The position numbers and the translations under genes are program-made. A DNA stretch of 64,000 bases from Plumapathes pennacea (taxonomy: Eukaryota > Cnidaria > Anthozoa > Antipatharia > Myriopathidae): positions 34,549,295-34,613,294 of the forward strand of contig OZ038463.1 of assembly GCA_964036295.1 (NCBI GenBank), given 5' to 3'. Below, in pieces: positions 36,259 to 47,900 of this stretch (its first letter is position 1; every line of letters starts with the position of its first letter). The notes beneath the pieces were generated by a model. The model ran no database searches, was not told the origin of the DNA, and worked only from the letters and a program-made list of their open reading frames with translations.

Positions 36259-37321
36259 AATTGTGACCTTCCTGATGAAAAGGGTCATTAAGGTGGAAAA
36301 ACGAAAACGCGCATAAACGCGTTTTTATGAGTTATTTAGACGCGTTTAAGCGATTATAAAACGCGTTTAAACGATTTATAAACGCGTTCAAACAATTTTT
36401 AAATGCGTTCAAACGATTTTTAAACGCGTTTAAACTACATGTGTTTTTTTGTTGTTTTTTTTTTGGTAATGAGATTACAGTTTGTTATTATGCCTATGGC
36501 GTGTTCGATTACAAGTTTCTTATCCTTTGATAATGAATATTTGGTTTGTCATTATCTTGTATACGGTGCTCGACATAATTTCCTACGTACGTCATGGCTG
36601 TAGTCAGTTGAAATGTGCCGATTAGCTTGCTTTATTGGCTTTTTGCTCGCGGGCGTGGACCGTCGAGCTTAAAATCACACGGCGTGTCTTTTTCGTCATG
36701 TTATTAGTTTTTTTCTGGGTTACGAATCTACACACGGTGAATTGGTTTAGATTATCTCGTGATAGGCAATGACGTAATTGACTTCGTTAAACAACTCGAG
36801 TGTGGCCAGTGATTGCTCGGTACTTGTGTGTAAAAGTTAACTGAATTTAATCCAAACTCAACACCGTACGGTTTGTGGAACACGCACTGATAAACTGGAT
36901 ATTATGGAACGATTTTGGCTTGCGTTCTTTAGTTCACCGCGGAAGCTTTGTGAATAGCCGTAAACAGATGTTTGATGGATACCGCTGGGGAATTGCAAAT
37001 ATCTCTGTCGCCGCTAAATATTTAGTACCGACGGAACTTTCTGTGGCGACACGAAATACTTCTGGGAAGAAAACAGGCCGAAAACGGAAACGAAAGCTAC
37101 GATGAGCTTTAGCCGCAAAACAATGGCGACTTATGCTTTACTCTGTACATGACATCTGTTGCCTCATAAAATTCTTCTGCTTATCGTACATTGCCTGTTG
37201 AAATGTTTCTTTCATTTGATCATGTAGCCTTTATTTCGCAATGGTCATTGTATACCAGAAATGAAAAATACACCGAAATAGTCCTGAGTAAGTTTGCAGT
37301 CACAAATGGACTGAACACACT

Positions 37322-38165
37322 GGCTGAGGTCACACTAGAAAGTTAAAGCGCGTTTTAGCGCTGCTTAATCACGCTTTAGCCTAAATCTGTGTGTGGCCGT
37401 AAAAACCGCGCTTTAGGAGATCGCATGGGGGGAGGATGTAAAGCGATACCAATAGCGGCAAAGTTCAAACAAGTAACTCTCGTTCTAAAGCGCTTCAAAA
37501 AGTACGTCTTAGTACGCTGACCAATCACATGCACGCTCGGAAAAGCCGCTGTCAATTCCGCAAGTTGATCATCACCATGCGTTGGAAATAGAATCACGTT
37601 CTTTCCGGACTTTTGAGCAAGTTTCGTCCGTCTTAATACTTCGATGGCGTTTCGCATTTTGGTGTCTTCCTTGGCGATCTCTGGTCCGACTTGTTGACAA
37701 ATGCTAGCAAATGTTTCTCTCGATATCCAAAAATGCCTCCTCCATTCCGCTTCTAGGGCAGGGGAATTGATGAAAACCAATGTTGCGGTCTTGGAAAAAC
37801 CCACATTAACAGGCGACCGTGCTCTCGGTTGTGGCCAATCCTTCTCCTCCGTTGTCTCAGAAGTAAGATAGTCCTAACTGTTTTGAATCGCCCACACCGC
37901 ACTTTCCAAACAAGTTTTCTAATCAACAGTAAAAAATAGCAAAGACAGCTATGATAACATTTGCGACGGGCAATGTGCTCAGAAAAAACTGATTAACGGG
38001 TTTTCGGGTGAAACCTTTAATGGGATTCGGATGTTGGCTGTCATATTTGACAGCCAAAGGAAACCTGAACATTACGTCTCCTAAAGCGTGATTAAATCGT
38101 ACGGTTTCGTAAAGCACGATTTCGACCCCTAAAGCGCGCTTTAAGTTTCTAGTGTGACCTCAGCC
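37322..38165 (-). mobile_element. Harbinger-like element (844 bp) with 3-bp duplication
   Basis: The ends are inverted repeats: GGCTGAGGTCACACTAGAAA at the left and the same sequence in reverse complement at the right, continuing into TTAAAGCGCG. ACT flanks both sides (37319-37321, 38166-38168), and the other copy of the host repeat has the empty site CACGCTGTGAAC at 62407. A 3-bp duplication and GG-starting ends fit PIF/Harbinger. It encodes only the N-terminal part of a transposase, so it is a deleted, non-autonomous copy. Confidence 0.88.
37376..37804 (-). pseudogene. N-terminal fragment of a PIF/Harbinger-like transposase
   Basis: A 142-codon frame containing EAEWRRHFWISRETFASIC, then GPEIAKEDTKMRNAIEVLRR. 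This resembles the HARBI1-type N-terminus (F-x-MSRETF...LxP.I...T.MR.AI...R), a DNA-binding region that precedes the DDE nuclease. The nuclease motifs are absent: the frame runs into the left inverted end after unrelated sequence. The assignment fits the 3-bp target duplication. Confidence 0.65.
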
Positions 38166-38745
38166 ACTGTGAACAAAACCGCAATAATATTTTAAACATG
38201 TCTCGTGTTACATTCCTCGCTTTCAATTTTATATTTGTTACAAAGCACGAATACTCAAAAGCCTGATAGAAGAAACGTATTCAGCTTAATAAAAGAAAAC
38301 ACACAAGTATTGAAGCGAAGGCTGGATTAATCGTGGCCTCTGATTAGAAATAAGAGTCAAAGTCGATTGTGCATGAGAAGAGATGTCACGGATTCTACAA
38401 CAACAACAACCTTTTATTTACCCCAGACTGATCATTCTAAATATCAAGATAGGATTATGTTGCGAATACGATTACGATACTAAACGGCTTCTGATTAGAA
38501 CTAAATGTTCGAAGTCAAACTGTCAAAATCGATTCATAAAAAGACAAGTCACGCATTACTCAGATTTACTCCTTGGCTAACCGTTTCGCTTCTAAGCTCA
38601 AAATGCAGAGTCGCTCAACCTTTAAGAACCAGGTGTACGAGTGTTGTAATGATAAATTTATAGTTTAATAAGGTTTCATTTATAAATCAAGGTGTCAAAA
38701 GCCAAGTTCTCTATACTGTGTGATATATTTCTGGTGAGAAACTGG

Positions 38746-41539
38746 AAGTCTCTCGGGAGTTCCGCTCTTGTCCTTGCTTTCTATTTTAGTTTATTCTGCT
38801 CTCGACCCAACTAACGCCGCGAGCTCACTGGCAACGCCAGTCTATTTATATCAAAGAGAACACGCGATTTTCGTCGTCCACGGGTATTGTTCGCCGTACA
38901 GACAAGAATGAATCTCTTTCCTGACTAATGGTCATACTGCAATAAAAGGCAAGTCACAGAATTCTTGGGGCTGGGTGAAGATTTTGTTTCTTGGGGAAGC
39001 TAGCAAAGTTTCACAGGCGGGTTCTTTCAATTCATGCTAAATATTTGACTGAAACATGCGATCATACATAGCAACAAGTACAGCATTTTCCTGTGATGCA
39101 AAGACGAAACCACTATTAGATTAGATCGGTTAAGACTGGACGGAATTTCCGCGGTACATTTCAATTTACGGAATTTTCGCCCCCACTCTCCAACCCCGAC
39201 TCCCAAAGGGTACAATTGACGTCTGTAAACTGAATTTCGAAGGCGCCACTACATCACGATATGCCGTGCACTGACTCGGCAACTTGCCCCTTGCGCAAAA
39301 CACGAAGCTAAAGAACTGCCAGCCGACAAGCACGTTCGTAAAATGTTATTTTTAGTGTTTAGCTTTTTTTTTTTTCTTGGCGGTTTGCCAAGATCCCGGC
39401 ATGGCTGTGAAACACACCAAAAAACGTGAGAACCGGGCCAGCCCGCAAAGCCGGGCTCATATAATCAGGCCCTTAGAACTGTCAATTGTCGTGATACAAA
39501 CCACTCGTGGCTAATGTTCAGCATTCGCGGCACTGCCAAGTTTATATGCGGGAAAGTCAGGAAGGCTGACTGAGAAGGCTGAGTCGAGAAGGCTGGCAGA
39601 TACTTTCTTGGTCTTAGTGCACTTGGTTGAAGGTTAGCAGTATTTTTTTACCTATCCTTTAAATCGTAGTCGATCGAGAATATCAATAAATTTACTGCAA
39701 GCTATTCCTGAGCAACAACTGTTGGGACCTGATTTGAGTTTGCCGCTACAGTCAGTTTAGTAACAAAATTGAGATGATAACAGTGGTTGTGAGAAGATTT
39801 AGCCTTTGTTTCCAAGTATGGCTCGTGTTGCTTGAACATTATTCTCTACATGGCTACTTGTCATTCCCGGCTCATTTGATACACTGGGAATTTGCACATA
39901 TTATAACGTATTAGTTATACCACTACGCTCGCTATAAATGTTTTCTTGGCTGAAACAGAATGTGAAGTCTCCTCGCACATGGATCCCACAAAGCTTGGGA
40001 TAAGCCGGTAAATGGTGCCATGATCGCTCCAAAGTTCGCGCACGCCTCATTAAGAACATGCTGAAGTATGAACTACAAGGGAGGAACCGCGGGCCGGAAA
40101 ATGCCATCATGAATGGAAAGTTTGATCACGACATGCAGAACAAAAATGTTTTGTACCACATTTCGGCTAAGTTGACTATATACGCTTTGTATAGGTGGGG
40201 AATCATATGACAGAATCGCGCAGGAGATACCAGAAAGAGAGAAGAAAGAGACAAAGACAAAAGAGAAAATATTTTAAATATACGTCTACACCCATTCAAA
40301 GTAAGCTTGGTATGCTGGGCAAGTGATTGTTTCATTGAACATGATCTTGGGACTTTTTGGGACTTATTTTTGGCGCGGGGTACTTTTGACTCGAAGTTAT
40401 TGACTCAAGGCCGATCGCAAGAGAGCGTTGTATGGAGCCAGTGCGACAGCTAAGCTTTTCAGGGGCGTTGCGCAAAACGTGATAGTCATAAATGTACGCG
40501 CGGTTCTTGAAAGCCTGGGTTTCAAGGATTATTTTGATACCAAATTCATCGAGAAAAGACACGGTTTAGCTGCGGTATTTTGACCATTTTTGTGGACTGA
40601 GCCAGTCCGCTAAGCCGGCTGATAGCAGCAGCGTGCATTATTACACTTCTGGCGAAAATGGACAGCAATGGCGAAAAAAGCGGGATAATTTCTGATGGTG
40701 AATGGAGTTTTCATTCGTTCATTCAGTGAAAGGATATCAACAGTCAAGTAAGCCGTGTTTTGCAAAGGAAAAATCGCAATTTGAATTTAGTATCCTTTCG
40801 CGGATCACCGGGGCGCCGAAACGGATGGGCGAGATAAGAATTGTAGGACGAATTAAATTTGTATAAACCGCTTGCCGTTTGATAACTCCAAGGGATTTCA
40901 GAAACCTATAAGAATATTCATGTGATTGTTGCGCAGTCCTTGCGTCTGGATCCTCGCGTTTAGCGGGAAAAGCCGGGATGGCAGATTTTCCGTCTCAAAG
41001 TGACAGACAAAACCTGAAACTTGGTCTGAGCCACAGCAGCAGTCCGGATGTAATCCAGACCCATCGATTTATCGGTCATCGTGGCAGTTCTGCCACTAAA
41101 AATAAACGTAATGGTCCTTCACCATGCTTTTGTGGCTGTCGACCACATTGGAAGAACAAATTTCTATGGCTTTGAAAAGCTCGGAAAACACAGGCAAACT
41201 AAAAAGTGATGATCGCACATCCTTTTCTTTTTTTATTTTTGTTTTGTTGTGGAATGTGGACGTCTTTTTACCCGCTAACTCCATCCTGTAGTCTGTGTAG
41301 TTATATCTAAAATTCCTCGCTCGCGCCGTCACGCTGCGCTTGAGATTGCAGACCGGATATTGTTTCTATTTAAACTGTCAAAAACATTATGTTACGCATG
41401 CGCTAAGCTGCATTATTGGTTTTTCTCAAGAGGGTGATTGTTTGGCACAACGGCCCCAAAGCAAGACAACAACCAAACTCTGAACTCTTGATATCCGGCT
41501 TTCATAAACATGCTCAGCGGGCTGACGTTTGCCCCACGG
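38746..41539. other. No supported gene; MITE end at 39418-39473
   Basis: At 39418-39473, GGGCCAGCCCGCAAAGCCGG, GCTCATATAATCAGGCCCTTA looks like one end of the 26343-type MITE. 41440-41535 shares CTTGATATCCG(G/A)CTTTCA and TTTGCCCCACGG with 57398-57455. Around 40000-40110 the plus strand can be read as a basic stretch (RSKVRARLIKNMLKYEL), but stops lie close by and I cannot place it. Confidence 0.4.
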
Positions 41540-41832
41540 ACGCGTTTAAACGATTTTTAAACGCGTTCAAACGATTTTTAAACGGGTTTAAACGAATATT
41601 AGACGCGTTTAAACGATCGTATAAACGCGCTTTCGTTTAAACGGGGATTTAAACGCGTTTTCGTTTTTCATCTTAATGACCCTTTTCATCAGGAGGGTCA
41701 CAATTTTCTGGTTTTAAAATTCAAAGATACTTTGGCAGTGAAAGGGGTTAAAGCGCTCACAACTACAGTACATAGTACATAGTAGAAAATGCATGCTGAA
41801 ATTATTCGAGTGATACCAATAACAATTCTTAC

Positions 41833-41932
41833 GGTCTCCGTGTTCAGGATGTTAAACAGGCTTTTGTAAATCTCTGCAAACGTTGGCCTGTCGTCAGCCA
41901 AACCTTTCCAGCAGTCCAACATGATAGAGTAA
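41833..41932 (-). CDS. RTK exon 11: end of the kinase domain
   Basis: A 100-nt exon, phase 2 to 0, acceptor TTTTAG, donor ACC|GTAAGA, about 3.5 kb downstream of exon 10. [20 protein letters not shown] gives the conserved C-W...RP-F motif that closes tyrosine kinase domains. The long last intron contains the palindrome 42762-44072. Confidence 0.9.
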
Positions 41933-44900
41933 CTAAAACAAAAATGTACAAGTCCAAAACTAGTTAGAACATGAGTAGTCAGGTGCACTGCTTTGCGCAT
42001 GCAGTCGGAGACAATGCTAGAGCAAGTGCTAAACCATGACACCTTAAAACTAAAGAGAGATTAGTAAATCTAAGTGATTGAAATATAATGATTAACATGT
42101 GAAGTAGTTTGGTGCACTAGTTTTGTCATAGAATTGCCGTTTTTATACTACAGATGACTAATTCTTCTCAGACGCATTAGTCGTCTCAGACGCATTAGTC
42201 GTCTCGGACGACTAAATCGTCTTATTGAGTCGGATGACTGTGATTGAAGACGATTAAAGAGACGCGACGCAGAACTTAAAAGTGTTAGTCAGGCCCAGTA
42301 TCTTGAGCCTTGATATTGTTCATAGGTTAATTGATGACGATCCCACTCACTAAATCCCAATAATAACTAGAAATACGATAATCGCAGGTACCCCCCCGCT
42401 CTGCCATTGATGGGACTTTTACTTTGGTACTCCCAACAAGAGTAGCCTATTGTTTTACCGAAATGTTGACTCAATCTTTTCTTCGAAGTCAAGTGCTACA
42501 CGCAAAGGAAAGAGAATATGGCGTTCCGTTACGGACAAAAATATCATATTGAAATTCAACACTCAAAGTCAAAAACTCTTCATTTGATGTCGAATTCTCA
42601 TGCATCGAAGTCGAAAACTCTTCAATTAAAGTCGAACTCTCGTGAATCGAAATCGAAAACTCTTTATTTGGAGTCGAATTGTCATGAATCGAAGTCGAAA
42701 ACTCTTTTGAAGTCAAATTGTTATGAATCAAAGTCGAAAGGAAACGGAAATCCCTACCAGACATGTCACGCTGCATGTGTCGCGAAAGTGACAGATAAAC
42801 CACGTGGTTCATGTCAGTCCTTTTGCAGTCCGCTTCACAACCAACAACGAGAGCACCCAACCAGGCTATTTCTCAAAAGACATTTCCTTGTGCAAATACA
42901 ATGGATAGCTTCCCAAAAAATAGTTCTTTTCGGCTTTTTTTCTGTTGCTGGCAAACACAAAGGTGTTCCACATTCCCAGGAAGGCAATTTCCGAATGTCC
43001 ATTTCCCAGCAGAGCACAGTCCCAGAAAAATCTCCCAGCAACTGATCAAAATCACCTCTTTTTTTTTTTCCAGTCGGAAATAATAAAGTACTGCTTCCAG
43101 GCTTTAGTATACATATTTTTTGGCCGCAGAAAGCGGTAGGCGGAAAATCTGTCTATTTTCGCAGGCAATGCAAGACTTAATTTTGCCAGCGGCCCGAAAT
43201 GAGTGCTATTTTTCTCAGCCAGCATTGAAGGAAAAAAAAAAACGCCTGTCAGCACAGGATGCTGCGTGGAACACATATTTTGCGGAACAGCTCCGATGGG
43301 TGCTCCTCCAACAACATGTCAGACCGTGAAGGTGAAGTCCAGGATCTAAGCCGGAGAGTCTGTGCTGTCATAACAAATTTGCAGAGCCTTCCAAATGCAG
43401 ATGGCAACCTTCAGAACTTACGGAATTTCAGCCCAGGAGCAACTGCTGAAGCAGGTAAATCGGCCGTCACAACTGAACAAGAGCTGTGAAGAAGTTTTTA
43501 TTGCATTCCGCGTTGCCAACAGCGGCAGCCGGCACATCTCGTCAACTGCATGGCTAACAGTGCAGCAACTCCAGGAACTGCAGTGCCAGCCGGACAGCAA
43601 AAGGCAAGGGAAAACAGACGCTGCGATCGGCCGGTGGTCGTTTCACAAATACTGCTTCCTCGAAACCCGTGAAGCGGGCTCCGGCCGATCGCAGCGGCTG
43701 TTTTCCCTTGCCTTTTGCTGTCCGGCTGGCACTGTAATTCCTGGAGTTCCTGTACTCTGGTTAGCCATTCAGTTGACGAGATGTGGCTGCCGCTGTCGGC
43801 AACGCGGAATGCAATAAATACTTTTTCGCAGCTCTTGTTCAGTTGTGACGACCGATGTGCCTGCTTCAGCAATTGCTCCTGGACTGAAATTCCGTAAGTT
43901 CTCAAGATTGCCATCTGCATTTGGAAGGCTCTGCAAATTTGTTATGACATCACGGACTATCTGGCTTAGATCCTAGACTTCACCTTCACTGCCTGACATG
44001 TTGTTGGTTGTGAAGCGGACTGCAAAAGGAGTGACAGATAAGCCTGTCCCTTTCGTGACACAGCGTGACACGTTGGTGTGTGTTATAAGAGTCGATTGCG
44101 TGACGAAGTACGTATTTCCCACGGTCGGCACGCCAAATTAATTCATACAGTATGCCAAGCACGTTTTAATACTCAAATTTTAAAGTTGGTCGGCCGTCTT
44201 AGTACGGAAAAAAAAGGAACACTGATTTTCCAATTTTGAATTCATAGGCAGTGCAATTAAATAGGCTTCCTGTGCGATTTGTTTTTACTCTGGACTGCAT
44301 GCTCCAGACTGAGGCATGCATATTTAATGAGCTCGAATTGTTTTGTATGTGAACCCGCTCAAATTCTCCCAGAATCAAAGCAAAACTTGAACGGTTTACT
44401 TCAAATTATACACGGGCTTCAGACCTAGTCATACTTCTAAGGGCTTGTGAACGATTCTCGCTGCAATCACCGCATGTCAGATTACAGCATTTGTTACAGT
44501 TTTAGTCTTGAAAGAAAAAATAAGACCTCTGACTAAATCATTCAAGACTCCAAGTCCCCGGGCTCCAAGTTCCGATTGCTCTGAGCGAATACGGTAGCCG
44601 AAACTGGCGACAGAAGCGTATTAAAACAATACTTCGAGGGAAAATGATCAGCATACAGATTCTAATACATTCTTGAAGTGATCGAGTTACAAGGTACGGG
44701 TAGAATATATTTGTCACGGTGCTTGTCCTTTCTGAATAAGTATCTGAGTTTAACAGAAAACGGCGTCTGAAGCTCCCGATTTTCTTTCAAGCTCTGTTCC
44801 CTTTGCGGAGCCGTTTCTTCGGCACGCTTCCGTTCATGATGCTGTCGGTTATAACATGTTTGTCGTCTTTTCTCTAGACGTATTTGGCGCTGTTCGATCG

Positions 44901-47900
44901 TTTCACGATTTCGCCTTGCCCGTGCCTATTCCCTTTACTTTTGAAGATGAGCTTCGCAAGACCGTTCTGTTTCAAGTTTTCCAGTTTTCAAACTCATTTT
45001 CATGAAATCAGTTACGTACAATTATTGCTTAGTTCAAATATTTTAAAAACACTGGCGGAGACGCTAATCGATGATTATTACGTCATTGCCTTAGGCACCT
45101 GGTCTAAAAAGTTGTACCATACACACACACACGAACATTAAATTTCGAAATGGCGACACGCTTGGAGTCTTCAAATGAGGCGACTATGCTGCATTAGCGT
45201 CGTGAATATTACCCTCGCTTCGCTCGGGGATTAATAAATCAATATTGTTTGATTTCACTCGATTTATTTTAGATATAGTTTGTCTCTGTATAATTCGGTG
45301 GTTCATCTCAATTTCAGTTCTTTCCACCAGAAAACCAATTAGAAGAAATACATAACTATAACAACACGTTTAGCACATAATGAGACTTACAGTTCCTCTG
45401 AGCAGTGTGGGGGCTTTTCCAGTCTGTAGCCTTCACTTAGTTTTTTGGCAAGATCAAGGACTCCTTTCACCTTTTCATAAGGTTCTTCTCCTAAAATGAA
45501 ACAGTTTTATAAAATTACGTTTTGGGTGGGAAGTCTTGATTCTGATTTCACATAAATCTAAAACACAGTCCAGTTTCTACACTTACAATGACAAAACGGT
45601 CTTCTCTGTGCATTTCATTAAATAGCGCAAGCTTGGAGGATCTGCATATATGTTGAACTCCGTAAAAAAGTTTTGTTTATTTTATAATACGACAAGGTAC
45701 AGCACAAACAGCGGAAACTGCAAAAACCGAAGAGGGACAGAATTGTTCTTTGATTTTTAGATATACTTGAAAAATGGACTGCCTCTATTGTAGGGCTGTA
45801 TATTATAGCTGCATTTAGTTTGCTATTTCCAGCTAAGTTTTACAGCACTGATTGAAAATGGAGAAAGAAACTCACCTAAATTAACAATCTCCCACAACAC
45901 CACGCCAAAGGACCACCTAAACACAAAAAATACAATTTTATATATTTAACCAAGGAACTCCTGAACTGTAAAATGAAATGGGATAAACATGGGCTGACGA
46001 CTCAAATATCATATACTTAATAATAAAACTTTAAATTTCTTATTTCACGAGTTCTTTCCCGCCTTTTATATGATAAAGCAAAAACGTAGCGTGCGCGGCT
46101 GCGTCAGTGGTATACTCACACATCACTTTTCGTTGTCCAGAATCCCCTTAGGGCCTCCAAAGGCATCCACTTTATAGGAACTTTGGTCTATACAAAAACC
46201 AAGATAAACAAGGAAAAAATAATATCAGTAATCGCAAAGAATACTGAACACCGTTGAAAAATCACAACTGGCGATTTGGATGTAATAATGTACGTATATA
46301 AAAACATAAACAATTAATATTAAAAAAAGATGAAGAACTCAAATTCTTCGTCGTCCATGTTTTCAGATTGTGTGTTGATAGCGAGTGATTAATAGGCTTG
46401 CGTCGGGTGTGAACCAACGAGAATAGGTTAGTGAACTGTATAAGTTATTTTCAGTGAAGATAGCATACAGGTAGTAATAAGGCCAACTAATAGGTCACAG
46501 ACGCTTGTTTCGTGGAGGTATTGTGGCTATTATCTTTGATCAGTTTCTTTGAGCCTGATTGACTATATTTGTAGCTGTTAGCAGAGCCTTTTCTTTTGCA
46601 GAGCTTTCCTTCTGCTAAGGTTCGTTCTTGTGTTTAAGGGCCCAAAATGTAGGTAACGTATCTATGCCTGTAATCGCGCGTCTAACCACAAGTCTTTATA
46701 ATGGCTCTGACTGTTTATGTGTCAGTTCTCTTGTCAAGTGTCTGCAGCTATCTCGTTTTTGCCCGATTGTTGAACAGCATGGCAACGCACCCCTGACGTC
46801 AGAATGTAATGACCATTCATTGAAATGTCACGTGCTAATCCAAAGTCTGCAACTTTGGCGACCATTTTGTCTCCGATGAGCACATTCCTTGCTGCTAAGT
46901 CTCGATGAAGGCACTGCAAGAAAGATGAGTAGGAATAAGCCCAAATGAAATATTAATTCAATATATATATATTAAAATTATCAACAAAATTAACATAAAC
47001 AACAAAATTCCCCGAAGAGGTTTGATTAGTGCAAGAGTTCAGCTTGAAAACCTTCAAAACAGGTGCTGAAAGCGATGGGACATAATTATGCAAATTTTGC
47101 ATTTCCTGTATAATCACTGACCTGCTTGGATTCTAAGTATCTCATGCCACTGGAAACGTCAACTGCAATTTGCAACAATTGCCGCTCAGTCAGAGTTGAC
47201 TTGATGTTAACATAAGTCCTTTCCTCTTCCAGGGGATCCACGCGACTTTTAATCAGTAGATCCCTCAGATCACCTCCAGACACAAACTCGGTCACGACAC
47301 AAATTGGCTCTGGAGGAAACAATGTTTTTTTTTTTTTTTTTTTTTTTGAGGAAACAATGTGGTCGAGTAGTTCATGTACGTGATGTAATAGCTTGGTTAT
47401 GAAGAACAGCGTTTTAATGCATCTACGCTTGAGCTCCCGTATTTGGATTTTTTTTCAGGCAAGCGAATTAGATTTCCACCCTAAATGGAAACACCCTATT
47501 GCTGCAAGACGTATACAACTATTTGACACGAAAAGCTTTTGAGTAAATGTTGGTTAGATCTTTGCATCTCAGCTTGAATTTAAAGACAAGAATAAAACCG
47601 GCGGTGGCGGGTCAGCTTCATACCGTCAAATGTGCATGCTCCCACGAGGCTCAAGATGTTTGGGTGTCTTCCAACGTGTTTGAGAATCTGTAGTTCAGTT
47701 ATCAGCGCCTGCCGTGCAACCTGGTCAGCAGTTTCTATACAAAATACCGAATTGACGACGAAGTTAACATACTGTAGTGTATATGTTTACATAATATTTT
47801 AACCTATCCCTGAATTTCGCGAGTATTGCCTCAAGTGACGTGTGTGAAATAACCTGGGTCAGGTTCTCAGATACTTAGAGAAAGATGCCAAGAAAAGGTA

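Larger units (their letters stand above)
36717..38745 (+). repeat. Dispersed repeat R, longest copy, carrying a Harbinger-like insertion
   Basis: 36990-37318 and 38166-38745 together run parallel to 61940-62840 (GTTGCCTC, GAAATGTTTCT, GATCATGTAGCCT, CACAAATGGACTGAACAC, then GTGAACAAAACCGC, TGTTACATTCCTCGCTTTCA). The 5' part matches 18890-19230. The two halves are separated here by the insertion 37322-38165, which is absent at 62409. No frame is shared between copies. Confidence 0.8.
36259..41705. mobile_element. 5.4-kb block with inverted, 10-bp-repeat-rich ends
   Basis: The left end AATTGTGACCTTCCTGATGA, AAAGGGTCATTAAGG, AAAACGAAAACGCG is inverted at the right (41655-41705). Inside each end lie arrays of AAACGCGTTTAAACGATTTT-type units (36300-36432 and 41540-41660). 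This could be one large DNA transposon with subterminal repeats, or two opposed copies of a short element. The interior carries repeat R, a Harbinger-like insertion and unannotated sequence, but no matching complete transposase. The right end lies just beyond the last located RTK exon. Confidence 0.55.

Noticed and set aside
42518-43045. 175-codon plus-strand Ser/Lys repeat protein
   Set aside because: Product of the minisatellite followed by transposon sequence, inside an RTK intron.
43498-43920. Two opposed 140-codon genes
   Set aside because: They are mirror frames of one palindrome.
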